NCBI GenBank assembly: GCA_026196955.1 | Contig: JAPHTO010000064.1 | Span: 1 to 45,490 of the forward strand | From: Colwellia sp. | GTDB taxonomy: Bacteria; Pseudomonadota; Gammaproteobacteria; Enterobacterales; Alteromonadaceae | Length of the DNA: 45,490 bases | Direction of reading: 5' to 3' | Program-made: the position numbers and the translations under genes | Notes under the pieces: generated by a model | Databases searched by the model: none | Told to the model about the DNA's origin: nothing | What the model saw: the letters and a program-made list of their open reading frames with translations, nothing else | Shown here: positions 1-8,376 of the stretch, piece after piece | How the letters are laid out: every line of letters begins with the position of its first letter | How positions within the stretch are numbered: the stretch's first letter is position 1

Positions 1-677
1 AACTTACCTGCCAGAGTGATGCTTTTACTCCATTTGGCTGGCAATGCTAATTGATGGCTAGCAAGTAACGGCACTAATTGTGATAAATCGGTATTGAGCT
101 TAGCAGTAAAACTATCGCCATTGGGGATAAGCTCAGCAGCTATAATATTGCGCTGTTCACTGTCTTTTAAGGCAAGGTTTATGGTGCTTTCGTTTGCGTC
201 AAGTTGACCATAAATTACCGTCTTTTGGGGATTATTTAGTTGAGAAAAAGGCAGGTAAGTGAACGATTGGATTGCTATCGGTAGTGGTAAAGAAAATTGT
301 GCTATTTTTGACAAGTAATGCTCAAGGTTATCACCTTCAATGGGAGATTGTTCAGCGTCGGCTTTTGCTAACAATTTTGCCTTGGCGTTAATTGTCATCG
401 CTTCAACATTAATCGCACTTACTTGAAAGGTTGAAGATAACTGTATGTTAGCATTGGTAAGCTCTATATCTGCTTGCGGGGTGTTTAGGCAGGCTTTACT
501 AACAAATATATTTAAAGAAGAGGTTAAGTTGAAATCAATGCAGTTTAGCTGTGCACTATGCGCCAATAAGTAGTTATTAAGGCTATAAACGGCAATTTGC
601 TTACGAGCAAAAAAAACTAAACTTATTATAAGTATAGATATCAATATAAAGGCTAATGTTATTTTGATAAATCGCAC
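1..677 (-). CDS. YdbH/AsmA-like membrane-anchored envelope protein, N-terminal part (3' end outside window)
   Basis: The minus strand is open from a GTG at 677 to the left edge, about 225 codons with no stop. AAGG lies seven bases before the GTG, and I see no competing ATG. Residues about 5-24 form one hydrophobic segment (ITLAFILISILIISLVFFA), followed by a periplasmic-type stretch rich in Leu, Asn and Ser. This matches the look of the large YdbH/AsmA/TamB group, single-anchor proteins that reach from the inner membrane toward the outer membrane and are implicated in phospholipid transport. YdbH is my preferred member because of the early Cys-containing repeats and alternating beta-strand pattern, but that is resemblance, not a computed match. 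The gene is incomplete here only because the window ends. Confidence is high that it is coding and moderate for the family. Confidence 0.6.
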   Translation of the reverse strand, partial: MRFIKITLAFILISILIISLVFFARKQIAVYSLNNYLLAHSAQLNCIDFNLTSSLNIFVSKACLNTPQADIELTNANIQLSSTFQVSAINVEAMTINAKAKLLAKADAEQSPIEGDNLEHYLSKIAQFSLPLPIAIQSFTYLPFSQLNNPQKTVIYGQLDANESTINLALKDSEQRNIIAAELIPNGDSFTAKLNTDLSQLVPLLASHQLALPAKWSKSITLAGK

Positions 678-884
678 TTAACAACCTTGGTGATAAGGGG
701 TTAATGAACAGTGAGGTCTCTTATTACTTTGCATCTAATTTGTTGTATTTGCAGGTTAATATGCAGTTAATTATATCAGAAAAATACCAACAGCAGATTA
801 TATATATTTTTTACCTATAGATGTTTTAATTAACTTGCTAAAATTGTGTTTCTCATCATTTTTATTATACCCAGTTATTTCACC

Positions 885-1427
885 ATGCGTTTATTAAAGT
901 CTACCATTCACCCTAACATTATTGATATGTCTGCAAAAAGTTTTACCCGAAAAGCTACGCGAGCCATAGTGTTAAAGGGAGAGAACATCCTTCTACTTTA
1001 TACCAAACGTTATCATGATTACAGTTTGCCCGGTGGCGGTATTGATGAAGGTGAGAGTAATATCAATGGCCTTATTCGTGAGTTAAAAGAGGAAACTGGC
1101 GCCAGAAATGTGCAAAATATTCAAGCGTTTGGTTTGTACGAAGAATTCAGACCTTGGCATAAAACAGGTTTTGATATTGTCCATATGCAATCTTATTGTT
1201 ATCTATGCACCATAGACGATGAATTACGAGATCCTGAGCTTGAGTCGCATGAAATAGATAATGGCATGCACCCTATTTGGATGAATATTCATCAGGCTAT
1301 TCGCCATAATGAACACACTATGGCAAATAGTGATAAAAAAGGTCTGTCAATTGAGCGAGAAACTTTTTTATTAAAACGGATAGTGAGTGAACTTATAGAA
1401 AGCCCTGAAAAAGCTTTATGCGGTTAG
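885..1427 (+). CDS. Nudix hydrolase
   Basis: Nudix enzymes hydrolyse a nucleoside diphosphate linked to another group; the substrate here is not predictable. The Nudix box GX5EX7REUXEEXGU is complete (GGIDEGE, seven residues, RELKEETGA), about 50-72 residues from the chosen start. The fold before it (ATRAIVLKGENILLLYTKRYHDYSLPGGG) is typical of small cytoplasmic Nudix proteins. The frame is open back to a GTG at 846, but that would add a hydrophobic leader not seen in the family. I prefer ATG 885, with ATG 927 as an alternative just before the domain. No strong ribosome binding site decides between them. The gene stands alone and converges on the membrane-protein gene at 1451-1849 with 23 bp between them. 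Confidence 0.85.
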   Translation: MRLLKSTIHPNIIDMSAKSFTRKATRAIVLKGENILLLYTKRYHDYSLPGGGIDEGESNINGLIRELKEETGARNVQNIQAFGLYEEFRPWHKTGFDIVHMQSYCYLCTIDDELRDPELESHEIDNGMHPIWMNIHQAIRHNEHTMANSDKKGLSIERETFLLKRIVSELIESPEKALCG

Positions 1428-1450
1428 TATTATTCTTTATCACTTGCGCT

Positions 1451-1849
1451 TTACCCTTTGATATCATTAATCGCGGTGATTTTTCGCCAATGAATAAATG
1501 AAAAGTATCGCACAGCGCTTGGGGCGTGGGAAATAAGGCCTGAGATAAGAATAATAGTCACTAATATATGCCAAGCATAATGAGGGTAGAAAAACAGTGC
1601 TACTAATAAAGAAAATTTAACATACATCACCAAGGCTCTAATTTGTATAAACCAAATTAAATTTGTTAATGCTTCTAATGCCAGCAAACCTATACCGCTA
1701 AGAATTGCTATAGCCCAGTAAATAACTAAGTTTTCAGCAGTTAAGCTTGTGGCGAAAACGCCAGCAATACCAACTAAATGAATACTTCTTAACGATATTT
1801 TAAGCCAACGCTTTCCTTTAAAGTTTGGGATAAGAGAGCTTTTCATCAT
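1451..1849 (-). CDS. Small multi-pass membrane protein of unknown function
   Basis: A 132-residue protein with a short basic N-terminus (KGKRWLKISLRS) and three to four hydrophobic segments at roughly residues 24-40, 43-62, 75-88 and 92-108, so an inner-membrane location is expected. I do not recognise a named family and see no catalytic or metal-binding motif. The C-terminus (HWRKITAINDIKG) is basic and probably cytoplasmic. The gene starts with two adjacent ATG codons at 1849 and 1846 and has only a weak GGA upstream. It converges with the Nudix gene and is separated from the LysR gene by 165 bp in which I see nothing specific. The length and clean membrane pattern argue for a real gene. 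Confidence 0.65.
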   Translation of the reverse strand: MMKSSLIPNFKGKRWLKISLRSIHLVGIAGVFATSLTAENLVIYWAIAILSGIGLLALEALTNLIWFIQIRALVMYVKFSLLVALFFYPHYAWHILVTIILISGLISHAPSAVRYFSFIHWRKITAINDIKG

Positions 1850-2014
1850 AGTAGATCCAAATAATAACAGTAGCTACTCAACTTTAAACGAATAGCTTAC
1901 CCAGCATCTTTACTGAGCTAAGGGAAAATAATAAGGAGTATTATACCTCATTGCTTATAAGCATTAACAAATGAAAAATCAGTAATACAAATTAGAGCAG
2001 CTGAATTACTACAG

Positions 2015-2896
2015 CTACCTCTGGTTTACTGATGTCAGCAATAGCTGATATATGTTCTTTGCCGCAGGACCCGTTTTTGCACCTTTAGGTAAAGTAAGGT
2101 GCAATGGAACCTGATAACAGTTTGCATATTCAATATTGAGAATAACAACCTGCTCATCACTATAGTTTTCAATAATGTGCTTGGGAAAGCGACAGTAACC
2201 CAAACCCTGTTTGACTGCTTGCCAAGCATGATCGAAGTTGTCTACAGTTATGCGTTGATTTGATTTCAGCCAACCGACATTTTTTTTGTCATTTTTCCCT
2301 AAATCTCTAACGACAATTTGTCTATTTACCGTCAAATCGGCTAAACAAAGTTCAGGCTTATTCGCTAAGGGGTGATTTATTGCGGCAACAGGTAGCATAG
2401 TAGCTATACCAAACGATTCACAAGGGTAATTAGTGATGGGGAGAGTAATAATAGATATATCAGCATTTGCTTCTTCAACCATACTCTGTGTTTTTGATAA
2501 AGAGGTTTCAACGATTTGGATTGAAGTTGAACTGTTTTGCGTAAAAAACGTTTCCAAAGGCTGATATAACCATTTTCGATCACACAAATGATCTATGGCA
2601 ATTACCACCTCTGACTCAGCACCTTGTGCTAATTGAGTACTAATGTCTTCGAGTACTTTAGCTTGTTCAATCATTGAATGAGCGCGACGAAGTAAAGACT
2701 TTCCATCGTCAGTAAGTATAGATCTACGACTAGCAACTTTAAGCAAAGAAACGTCTAGCTGCTCTTCAAGCTTCTTCAATGAGTAAATCAAGGTAGTATG
2801 ACTCTTGTTTAACTGCAATGCCGCAGCTTGAATACTGCCTGCTTTATCTACCTCAAGTAAGGTAGCCCATTGCTCTAAGGTTGTTTTAAGTCTCAT
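2015..2896 (-). CDS. LysR-family transcriptional regulator
   Basis: A 293-residue protein of normal LysR length. The N-terminal winged helix-turn-helix covers residues about 3-62 and includes the family pattern AGSIQAAALQLNKSHTTLIYSLKKLEEQL, followed by the usual linker (LTDDGKSLLRRAHSM). Residues about 90-290 form the periplasmic-binding-protein-like effector domain. LysR proteins bind DNA as tetramers and usually control a divergent target. Here the divergent genes, 150 bp away, are the YdhR-like monooxygenase and a small membrane protein, so these are the likely targets. I could not pick out a convincing T-N11-A site in the intergenic region. The effector cannot be predicted from sequence. 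Confidence 0.9.
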   Translation of the reverse strand: MRLKTTLEQWATLLEVDKAGSIQAAALQLNKSHTTLIYSLKKLEEQLDVSLLKVASRRSILTDDGKSLLRRAHSMIEQAKVLEDISTQLAQGAESEVVIAIDHLCDRKWLYQPLETFFTQNSSTSIQIVETSLSKTQSMVEEANADISIITLPITNYPCESFGIATMLPVAAINHPLANKPELCLADLTVNRQIVVRDLGKNDKKNVGWLKSNQRITVDNFDHAWQAVKQGLGYCRFPKHIIENYSDEQVVILNIEYANCYQVPLHLTLPKGAKTGPAAKNIYQLLLTSVNQR

Positions 2897-3046
2897 CGGT
2901 CTAATTTCTCCACAGTTAGTGACGGTATTATGAACTTTTATGTCTAATTTTTATAGGTATTATGCTTATTATCTCAAGGAAAAAGAAAAGCATAGGCTTG
3001 GAAGCTAAATTACCTTGCTATTTAGTTAATCACAGGAGAAAAAACT

Positions 3047-3373
3047 ATGAATAAATTACTTCAAGTAGATTTTAATTACTCAGGTCCATTTGGTGAAGAA
3101 ATGGCTAATCAATTGGTTGGCTTGGCAGAATCAATTAACGCTGAGCCAGGGGTAATTTGGAAAATCTGGACAGAAAGTTCAAAAGACCAACTTGGTGGTG
3201 GTGTATACCTTTTTGAAAATGAAGTTTTTGCACAATCCTATTTAGAAATGCACACTGCACGTTTAAAAGGAATGGGGATACAAGAAGTAAGAGGGCAAAT
3301 ATTTGATGTTAATGTTTCTTTATCAACAATTAATAAAGGACCAATAGTTAAGTTAGGAGAAAGCGATGAATAA
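3047..3373 (+). CDS. YdhR-family putative monooxygenase (dimeric alpha-beta barrel)
   Basis: A 108-residue soluble protein. The arrangement LLQVDFNYSGPFG, then AESINAEPGVIWKIWTE, then GGGVYLFENEVFAQSYLEMHTARL is that of the YdhR group, small ferredoxin-like dimers related to antibiotic biosynthesis monooxygenases. The E. coli relative has no firmly assigned substrate, so the reaction is unknown. A strong ribosome binding site (AGGAG) precedes ATG 3047. The stop overlaps the next gene by 8 bp, so the two are translated together. The divergent LysR gene probably regulates the pair. The family is fairly sure; the activity is inferred only from the family name. Confidence 0.8.
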   Translation: MNKLLQVDFNYSGPFGEEMANQLVGLAESINAEPGVIWKIWTESSKDQLGGGVYLFENEVFAQSYLEMHTARLKGMGIQEVRGQIFDVNVSLSTINKGPIVKLGESDE

Positions 3374-3737
3374 CAAAGTCTTTTTATCAACTCATGCGAT
3401 AATTTACACCACATTTGCTATTGCATTGTTCTTTATGCCACACGTTTTATGGCCAGTTTATGGTGTTGAGTTGAATGATCAATATGCTCATTTTTTGTCG
3501 CAACATAACAGTATATTCTTAGGAGGAATAGGTGCAATCACTTGGCTTTTAAAGGACATTGAAGCAGGTAAAACTGCTAAAAAGTTTGTTCTTGCACTAT
3601 TTATTACAAACATTTTGGGCGCTGTTATTACATTGTATGCTGCTTTGACGGGGATTTTTACTGGTTTTGGCTGGAGTGACCCTATTTTCTTTAGCCTACT
3701 TTCACTACTAAGTTATTTTCAGTTTGCAAAACAATAG
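3366..3737 (+). CDS. Small four-helix membrane protein coupled to the YdhR-like gene
   Basis: A 123-residue protein with four predicted membrane helices at about residues 8-28, 45-62, 72-95 and 97-118, in the pattern of small DoxX-like or DUF4345-like integral proteins. I cannot assign it to a named family with certainty. The start ATG 3366 lies inside the end of the upstream gene (8 bp overlap), so expression is translationally coupled to the YdhR-like protein. A GGAGAAAGCG stretch before it supplies the ribosome binding site. The pairing of a small soluble monooxygenase with a small membrane protein under a divergent LysR gene suggests one role, perhaps in handling a quinone or small lipophilic compound. 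That last step is inference. Confidence 0.75.
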   Translation: MNNKVFLSTHAIIYTTFAIALFFMPHVLWPVYGVELNDQYAHFLSQHNSIFLGGIGAITWLLKDIEAGKTAKKFVLALFITNILGAVITLYAALTGIFTGFGWSDPIFFSLLSLLSYFQFAKQ

Positions 3738-3856
3738 TTGATAAACCATATTTGAGTAACTAAGTTATTTAATTGTTAAGCCATACTAGCCTACAGGTTA
3801 GCAAACTTAATAAAAGTTAAAGATTAATAATTAGCAAATTAAACAAGGAAAGGGCG

Positions 3857-4140
3857 ATGAAAATTAAAGATATAGTTGTGCTTAAACCAATAAATTTAAC
3901 TAATTTTTTAATGGTAGTAGTCGTATTGTTTTTATTATTTATTCTGCAGTTCGCTTTGGTTGTTATTCAAACGAAAATTTAGCTGTTGAGTTATTACAAA
4001 AACTAAGAAACTCATCTTCTGAAGAATATATTAAGGAAGAGATAAATTCGATACTTTATCTTGGTATTAGCGATACTTGTAATGACATGGAAGAGCCAGA
4101 GTTTTCGCTAAGCTATGCGATAAATTATCACGAGAATTAG
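3857..4140 (+). pseudogene. Short broken-looking gene: 41-codon membrane peptide running into an out-of-frame 60-codon tail
   Basis: ATG 3857 has a good ribosome binding site (AAGGAAAGG) and encodes 41 residues with one hydrophobic segment (LMVVVVLFLLFILQFALVV), ending at TAG 3980-3982. In a different frame the DNA stays open through that stop to TAG at about 4138-4140. It reads a protein-like, charged, helix-prone sequence (NLAVELLQKLRNSSSEEY, then IKEEINSILYLG) that has no start codon of its own. The simplest reading is one gene of about 90 codons, an N-terminal membrane anchor plus a short soluble tail, broken by a single frameshift near 3950. Alternatives are an intact 41-residue membrane peptide with a chance open frame behind it, or a sequencing error. 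Apart from this I see nothing in 3738-4280. Confidence 0.35.
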
Positions 4141-4280
4141 CTTAATGTAAATTCAAAAAATTATACACAGATTGGAAAATACTTAACTAAAATATCAAAC
4201 AGAAGAAAAGTTTACCTTATTGAGCAAAATTAAAAATTATGAGATGATTCGGGCTTATTGAAATATTTTGTTGGTAACTT

Positions 4281-4667
4281 GTGACTTCTCACCTTTCTAA
4301 AACATTACTGGTATTGCTAGTCTGTTTGGCCTTTGTTGGTCAGGCAATGGCGTCTACTGTTATGTCTTATCATATGATGAGTATGCAAGGAATGAGTGGA
4401 CAAGAGCCTGCGCACAATATGTCAATGATGGATCACAGTAACCACAATATGGCCAATGCTTCTTCAGATACTGCAAATGAATCGACAGAAGATTGCTGTG
4501 TTAAAACGTGTAGCTGCTTTGCTGGCGGTTGCTCAAGTGTGGCTGCTTTTATTAATGAGGCAGAGCATAACCCTGCTGTTGATTTATCATTTCGAATATT
4601 CTCCCACTCGCACTTTGCACAAAGCCAACAACTCACATCCCTTTATAGACCTCCAATACTGAGCTAA
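4281..4667 (+). CDS. Secreted Met/His/Cys-rich protein at the head of the copper efflux locus
   Basis: A 128-residue protein that begins with GTG 4281. Residues 1-24 are a clear signal peptide (LLVLLVCLAFVGQAMA). The mature N-terminal half is packed with Met and His (MSYHMMSMQGMSG, then HNMSMMDHSNHNM), followed by a Cys cluster CCVKTCSCFAGGC near residues 72-84. Such residues bind Cu(I)/Ag(I), and the position directly upstream of DUF411 and cusCBA supports a role in periplasmic copper binding or sensing. No named family is recognised. The start is uncertain: the ribosome binding site before GTG is weak, but it is the only start that keeps a full signal peptide. A gap of 147 bp separates it from the next gene. 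Confidence 0.7.
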   Translation: MTSHLSKTLLVLLVCLAFVGQAMASTVMSYHMMSMQGMSGQEPAHNMSMMDHSNHNMANASSDTANESTEDCCVKTCSCFAGGCSSVAAFINEAEHNPAVDLSFRIFSHSHFAQSQQLTSLYRPPILS

Positions 4668-4798
4668 TTACAGAATAATTGTGTCCAAAATTTGGCGCAT
4701 TTATAAAACAATTTCTGTATTAGGCTTTTTTGATCTCGCCTTTAAACAAATAACGAAAGAATCAGAAATAACCTAATTGATTAATCATTAATTGATAT

Positions 4799-4812
4799 CC
4801 CTGTTGGAGGGG
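4799..4812 (+). promoter_or_regulatory. Strong ribosome binding site inside a small hairpin before the DUF411 gene
   Basis: The Shine-Dalgarno sequence GGAGGGG, two bases before ATG 4815, can pair with CCCT at 4799-4802 across the loop GTTGG. The stem is only four base pairs, so any effect on translation would be modest. Confidence 0.3.
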
Positions 4813-4814
4813 TT

Positions 4815-5351
4815 ATGTTTTCAACTAAATTAACGCTAAAGTGCTGTGCCACTTTTGTACTTGTTATCATATTGACAAGCTGCTCAGATAATACCAAAGA
4901 TAATACCAAAACGGCTGACTCAGCTAAAACACAAATTACGCAGCAGCAAGCGATTGCTTTAGCGGTGTATAAAAGCCCAACTTGCGGTTGTTGTAAGAAA
5001 TGGATCAGCCATATTGATGATAATGGCTTTCAATCAAAAGCTCATAACGTTCAAGATATCTCTTTTATTAAAGAAAAATATAGCATTGCACCTAGATATC
5101 GCTCTTGTCATACCGCCATTTCAAAAGAGGGATATGTTTTTGAAGGACATGTTCCAGCCAAATTCATCCAACAATTTTTAAAAGAGCAACATGGTAAAGA
5201 CATTATCGGTTTGTCTGTTCCTGCGATGCCACTAGGCTCACCAGGTATGGAGGTGGACGATATGTTTCATCCATACAAGGTATTGCTTTTAAAGTCTGAT
5301 GGCTCTTATGAGGTCTATGCCAATGTTCAATCTTATGAGGAGCAGTTTTAA
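4815..5351 (+). CDS. DUF411 copper-associated metal-binding lipoprotein
   Basis: A 178-residue protein with a lipoprotein signal (LVIILTSC, lipobox Cys about residue 23) and then a DUF411 domain from about residue 50 to the end. Its features are YKSPTCGCCKKW with paired Cys, a later Cys-His (RSCHTAI), GHVPAKFIQQFL, and PAMPLGSPGMEV. DUF411 proteins are thioredoxin-like and recur in copper and silver resistance loci, where they are thought to bind metal. The lipobox predicts attachment to the membrane facing the periplasm. The stop overlaps the ATG of the cusC-like gene by one base (TAATG), placing it in the same operon. Family and context are sure; the exact role is not established. Confidence 0.88.
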   Translation: MFSTKLTLKCCATFVLVIILTSCSDNTKDNTKTADSAKTQITQQQAIALAVYKSPTCGCCKKWISHIDDNGFQSKAHNVQDISFIKEKYSIAPRYRSCHTAISKEGYVFEGHVPAKFIQQFLKEQHGKDIIGLSVPAMPLGSPGMEVDDMFHPYKVLLLKSDGSYEVYANVQSYEEQF

Positions 5352-6784
5352 TGATTTACTCGATAAAAAGTGGCATTAAATTCAGCACCGTAACTCTGGC
5401 ATTTGCTCTTTTTTCGCTAAGTGCTGCTCAGGTAAATGCGGATATTTCATTGTCTTTTGAGTCCGCAATTAAAGTGGCTCAAAAGAATGATCCTTGGTTA
5501 ACAGGTAATATGCATAAGCAAAAAGCGGTAGAAGTGATGAGTACAGCCGTAAGTACACTGCCCGATCCAAAAGTTTCTATTGGTTTAGCCAATTTACCCA
5601 CCAATGGCTTTGATTTTGGCCAAGAAGGCATGACGCAAGCTAAAGTCGGCATTTCTCAAATGTTTCCTCGTGGTGATACCTTGGCAATAAAAAGTGAGCA
5701 ACTCAAGATTGAAAGTGAAGCCTTTCCCTACCAACGACAAAATCGTGAGTCCAAAGTTGCGGTAACCGTTGGTAGCTTGTGGCTTGATGCTTATCGTGTT
5801 CAACAAAGTATTGCTCTAATAGAAAAAAACAGGGCACTTTTTGAACAATTAGCAGATGTTGCAGAAGCGAGTTACTCATCCGCGCTAGGTAAGACACGCC
5901 AGCAAGATATTGTGAGGGCACAGCTAGAACTAACGCGGCTGGAAGATCGTTTAGATCTTTTAGCGCAACACCAAAATCGCTATGAGGGCATGTTGTCACA
6001 GTGGCTAACTTCACTTTCAACTGAGCATGGCTCTCAAGGTGATGTACATCTAGAGAGCGAATTTACACTTCATAATATAGTGTTGAGTAAGCAATTACCG
6101 CAAATAGAGCTGCTTAACCGTAACTTGGTGTTAGATGAAAACTGGTTACAGCCTAGTAAATTAGTGACGTATTTTTCAAAGCACCCTTCGCTTGTGGCTA
6201 TTGAAAAGAAAGTGAGCGCAACGAAAACAGGTATTAAGCTGGCTAAACAAAAATATGAGCCAGAATGGGGCGTCAATGCGAGTTATGGATATCGTGCTGA
6301 TGATCCAATGGGCAGTAGCCGAGCAGACTTATTTTCAGTAGGCGTCACTTTCGATTTGCCACTTTTTACGAAAAACCGGCAGGATAACGAAGTTAAATCA
6401 GCAATATCAAAAACTGAAGCGGTTAAAACAGAGAAGTTATTACTGTTAAGACAATTACTCGCTTCTTATTCAAGTGCTAAAGGTCGTTTATTACGTTTAA
6501 AAGATCGGCAGGCCTTGTATGCCTCAAAACTAATCCCTCAAACTCATGATCAAGCAGAAGCCGCTTTAACCGCATATACCAATGACGATGGTGATTTTGC
6601 CGAAGTTGTTCGTTCGCGTATCGCTGTGTTAAATGCTGAAATAGATGCGTTAACACTTAACGTGGCAGAGCAAAAACTCATACTCGAGCTGAATTATCTT
6701 TTTGTTGGCAGTATCAACACAGCACATCACAAAATGAATGTAGCAAATAATAGCTCATTCGCTGTTATTTCTGGAGAAGAATAA
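5351..6784 (+). CDS. cusC: Outer-membrane efflux protein of the Cus pump (TolC/CusC family)
   Basis: A 477-residue exported protein with a signal peptide ending near residue 30 (LSAAQVNA). It has the two long coiled-coil repeats of outer-membrane efflux proteins, about residues 35-230 and 260-460, with heptad-like stretches such as VRAQLELTRLEDRLDLL. It would form the trimeric channel through which the CusBA pump expels Cu(I)/Ag(I). Unlike E. coli CusC I see no lipobox Cys, so it is probably not lipidated. It is joined to its neighbours by one-base overlaps at both ends (TAATG), so stoichiometric translation is likely. The cus assignment comes mainly from the adjoining CusB and CusA; alone it could only be called a metal RND outer-membrane factor. 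Confidence 0.88.
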   Translation: MIYSIKSGIKFSTVTLAFALFSLSAAQVNADISLSFESAIKVAQKNDPWLTGNMHKQKAVEVMSTAVSTLPDPKVSIGLANLPTNGFDFGQEGMTQAKVGISQMFPRGDTLAIKSEQLKIESEAFPYQRQNRESKVAVTVGSLWLDAYRVQQSIALIEKNRALFEQLADVAEASYSSALGKTRQQDIVRAQLELTRLEDRLDLLAQHQNRYEGMLSQWLTSLSTEHGSQGDVHLESEFTLHNIVLSKQLPQIELLNRNLVLDENWLQPSKLVTYFSKHPSLVAIEKKVSATKTGIKLAKQKYEPEWGVNASYGYRADDPMGSSRADLFSVGVTFDLPLFTKNRQDNEVKSAISKTEAVKTEKLLLLRQLLASYSSAKGRLLRLKDRQALYASKLIPQTHDQAEAALTAYTNDDGDFAEVVRSRIAVLNAEIDALTLNVAEQKLILELNYLFVGSINTAHHKMNVANNSSFAVISGEE

Positions 6785-8358
6785 TGAGTAATAATATAAA
6801 GCCAGCCATGGTTGGAGTGGTGATAGGCGGACTACTAACGTTAGGAGCAATCAATCTTTTAGCCCCGTCAGGCTCTGAGCACGCAAATACTTCAGTAAGT
6901 GATGAAAAGAAACCACTTTATTGGGTAGCCCCAATGGATGCAAACTATAAAAAAGATAAACCCGGTAAATCGCCTATGGGAATGGATTTAGTGCCTGTCT
7001 ACGATGATGGGGGCAAGGGGCCTGATGAAGGCCCTGGAACCATTCGAATATCTTCTAATGTCATTAACAACCTTGGGGTTAGAACGGCCTTAGTCAGTTA
7101 TAAATCCTTACACACTGAAATAAAGACCGTTGGCTATGTTACTTACGATGAAGATAGGTTAGTTCACATTCACCCGCGTGTACAAGGTTGGATAGAAAAG
7201 CTTCATGTCAAAGCAATTGGTGATCCGGTTAAAAAGAATCAGCCGTTATACGAAATTTACTCCCCAGAATTAGTGAATGCCCAAGAAGAATTGCTTTTGG
7301 CAATAGGCCGTAAAAATAGCCGATTGATTAGCGCGGCGGAAAATCGATTGGCCGCTTTACAGCTACCTAAAGCAGCCATTGTGAAATTGAAAAAAACAAA
7401 AAAAGTACAACAGACAATTACATTTTATTCACCGCAAAATGGGGTGGTAGAAAATTTGAAAATTCGTGAGGGCTTCTTTGTTAAGCCTGGCTCTACCTTG
7501 ATGTCTATTGGCGATTTGTCAGAAGTTTGGGTGGAAGCTGAAGTGTTTGAAAGACAAGCAGGACAAGTCAAAACCGGCACACCCGTAACAATGACACTGG
7601 ATTATTTACCGGGTAAAGCTTGGCAAGGTCAAGTTGATTATATTTATCCGACGCTGGACGCTAAAACTCGTACGGTGAAAGTACGCCTTCGCTTTAACAA
7701 TGAAACGGGTGAATTTAAACCAAATATGTTTGCACAAATTGCTATTCACACCACGGCTGATGAGCAAGCGCTATTGATCCCTAAAGAAGCGTTAATTAGA
7801 ACAGGTAACCAAGATAGAGTGGTGCTTGCCTTGGGCGAGGGCAGCTTTAAATCGGTTGCGGTATCGGTTGGGCGTTTCGACAGTGAAAATGTTGAAATAT
7901 TAGCAGGACTCAAAGAAGGCGAAAAAATTGTCAGCTCTGCGCAGTTTTTATTGGATTCAGAGTCAAGTAAATCTTCTGACTTTAAACGCATGCACAGTGA
8001 TGAAACTGAAAGCGCCATGAGTGGTATGGCAATGAACAATATGGACATGGCTGAAAACGATACTGGTGTCAGCTCTGCAACAGCGACGGGAACCATTAAT
8101 TCATTAATGATTGCTCATGGCATGATCAATATCAGTCGTTCAGCGATTGAAAAATGGAATAGGCCTGCGGCGACAGTCGACTTTGTTACCGCTGATGGCG
8201 TGAGTTTAGAAGGTTTCAATCAAGGAATGGCGGTGAAATTTACCTTCGAAGTAAGAAACGGCAACTTTGTGATTGTTGAGATCTCGCCACTCACGAGTGT
8301 TGAGCAAGCGAATAACGCTTCTGATGAAGAAGCCGTTATAGATCACTTAAACCATTAA
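6784..8358 (+). CDS. cusB: Cus periplasmic adaptor (CusB) with C-terminal CusF-like domain
   Basis: A 524-residue membrane-fusion protein. Order of parts: an N-terminal membrane anchor (residues 8-27); a heavy-metal-binding segment at 46-74 (YWVAPMDANYKK then PGKSPMGMDLVPVY), as in CusB; barrel-sandwich, hairpin and beta-barrel domains at about 95-400; a Met-rich linker (MHSDETESAMSGMAMNNMDMA) at about 402-425; and a C-terminal CusF-fold domain at about 433-505. The protein links the CusA pump to the outer-membrane channel and passes on Cu(I)/Ag(I). In the fused CusF-like domain the positions matching the E. coli ligands His36, Trp44, Met47 and Met49 read Arg, Arg, Ala and Val, so by my alignment it has lost the normal metal site. 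It overlaps cusC by one base. Confidence 0.93.
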   Translation: MSNNIKPAMVGVVIGGLLTLGAINLLAPSGSEHANTSVSDEKKPLYWVAPMDANYKKDKPGKSPMGMDLVPVYDDGGKGPDEGPGTIRISSNVINNLGVRTALVSYKSLHTEIKTVGYVTYDEDRLVHIHPRVQGWIEKLHVKAIGDPVKKNQPLYEIYSPELVNAQEELLLAIGRKNSRLISAAENRLAALQLPKAAIVKLKKTKKVQQTITFYSPQNGVVENLKIREGFFVKPGSTLMSIGDLSEVWVEAEVFERQAGQVKTGTPVTMTLDYLPGKAWQGQVDYIYPTLDAKTRTVKVRLRFNNETGEFKPNMFAQIAIHTTADEQALLIPKEALIRTGNQDRVVLALGEGSFKSVAVSVGRFDSENVEILAGLKEGEKIVSSAQFLLDSESSKSSDFKRMHSDETESAMSGMAMNNMDMAENDTGVSSATATGTINSLMIAHGMINISRSAIEKWNRPAATVDFVTADGVSLEGFNQGMAVKFTFEVRNGNFVIVEISPLTSVEQANNASDEEAVIDHLNH

Positions 8359-8376
8359 GGTAGGAGTTATTAAATT

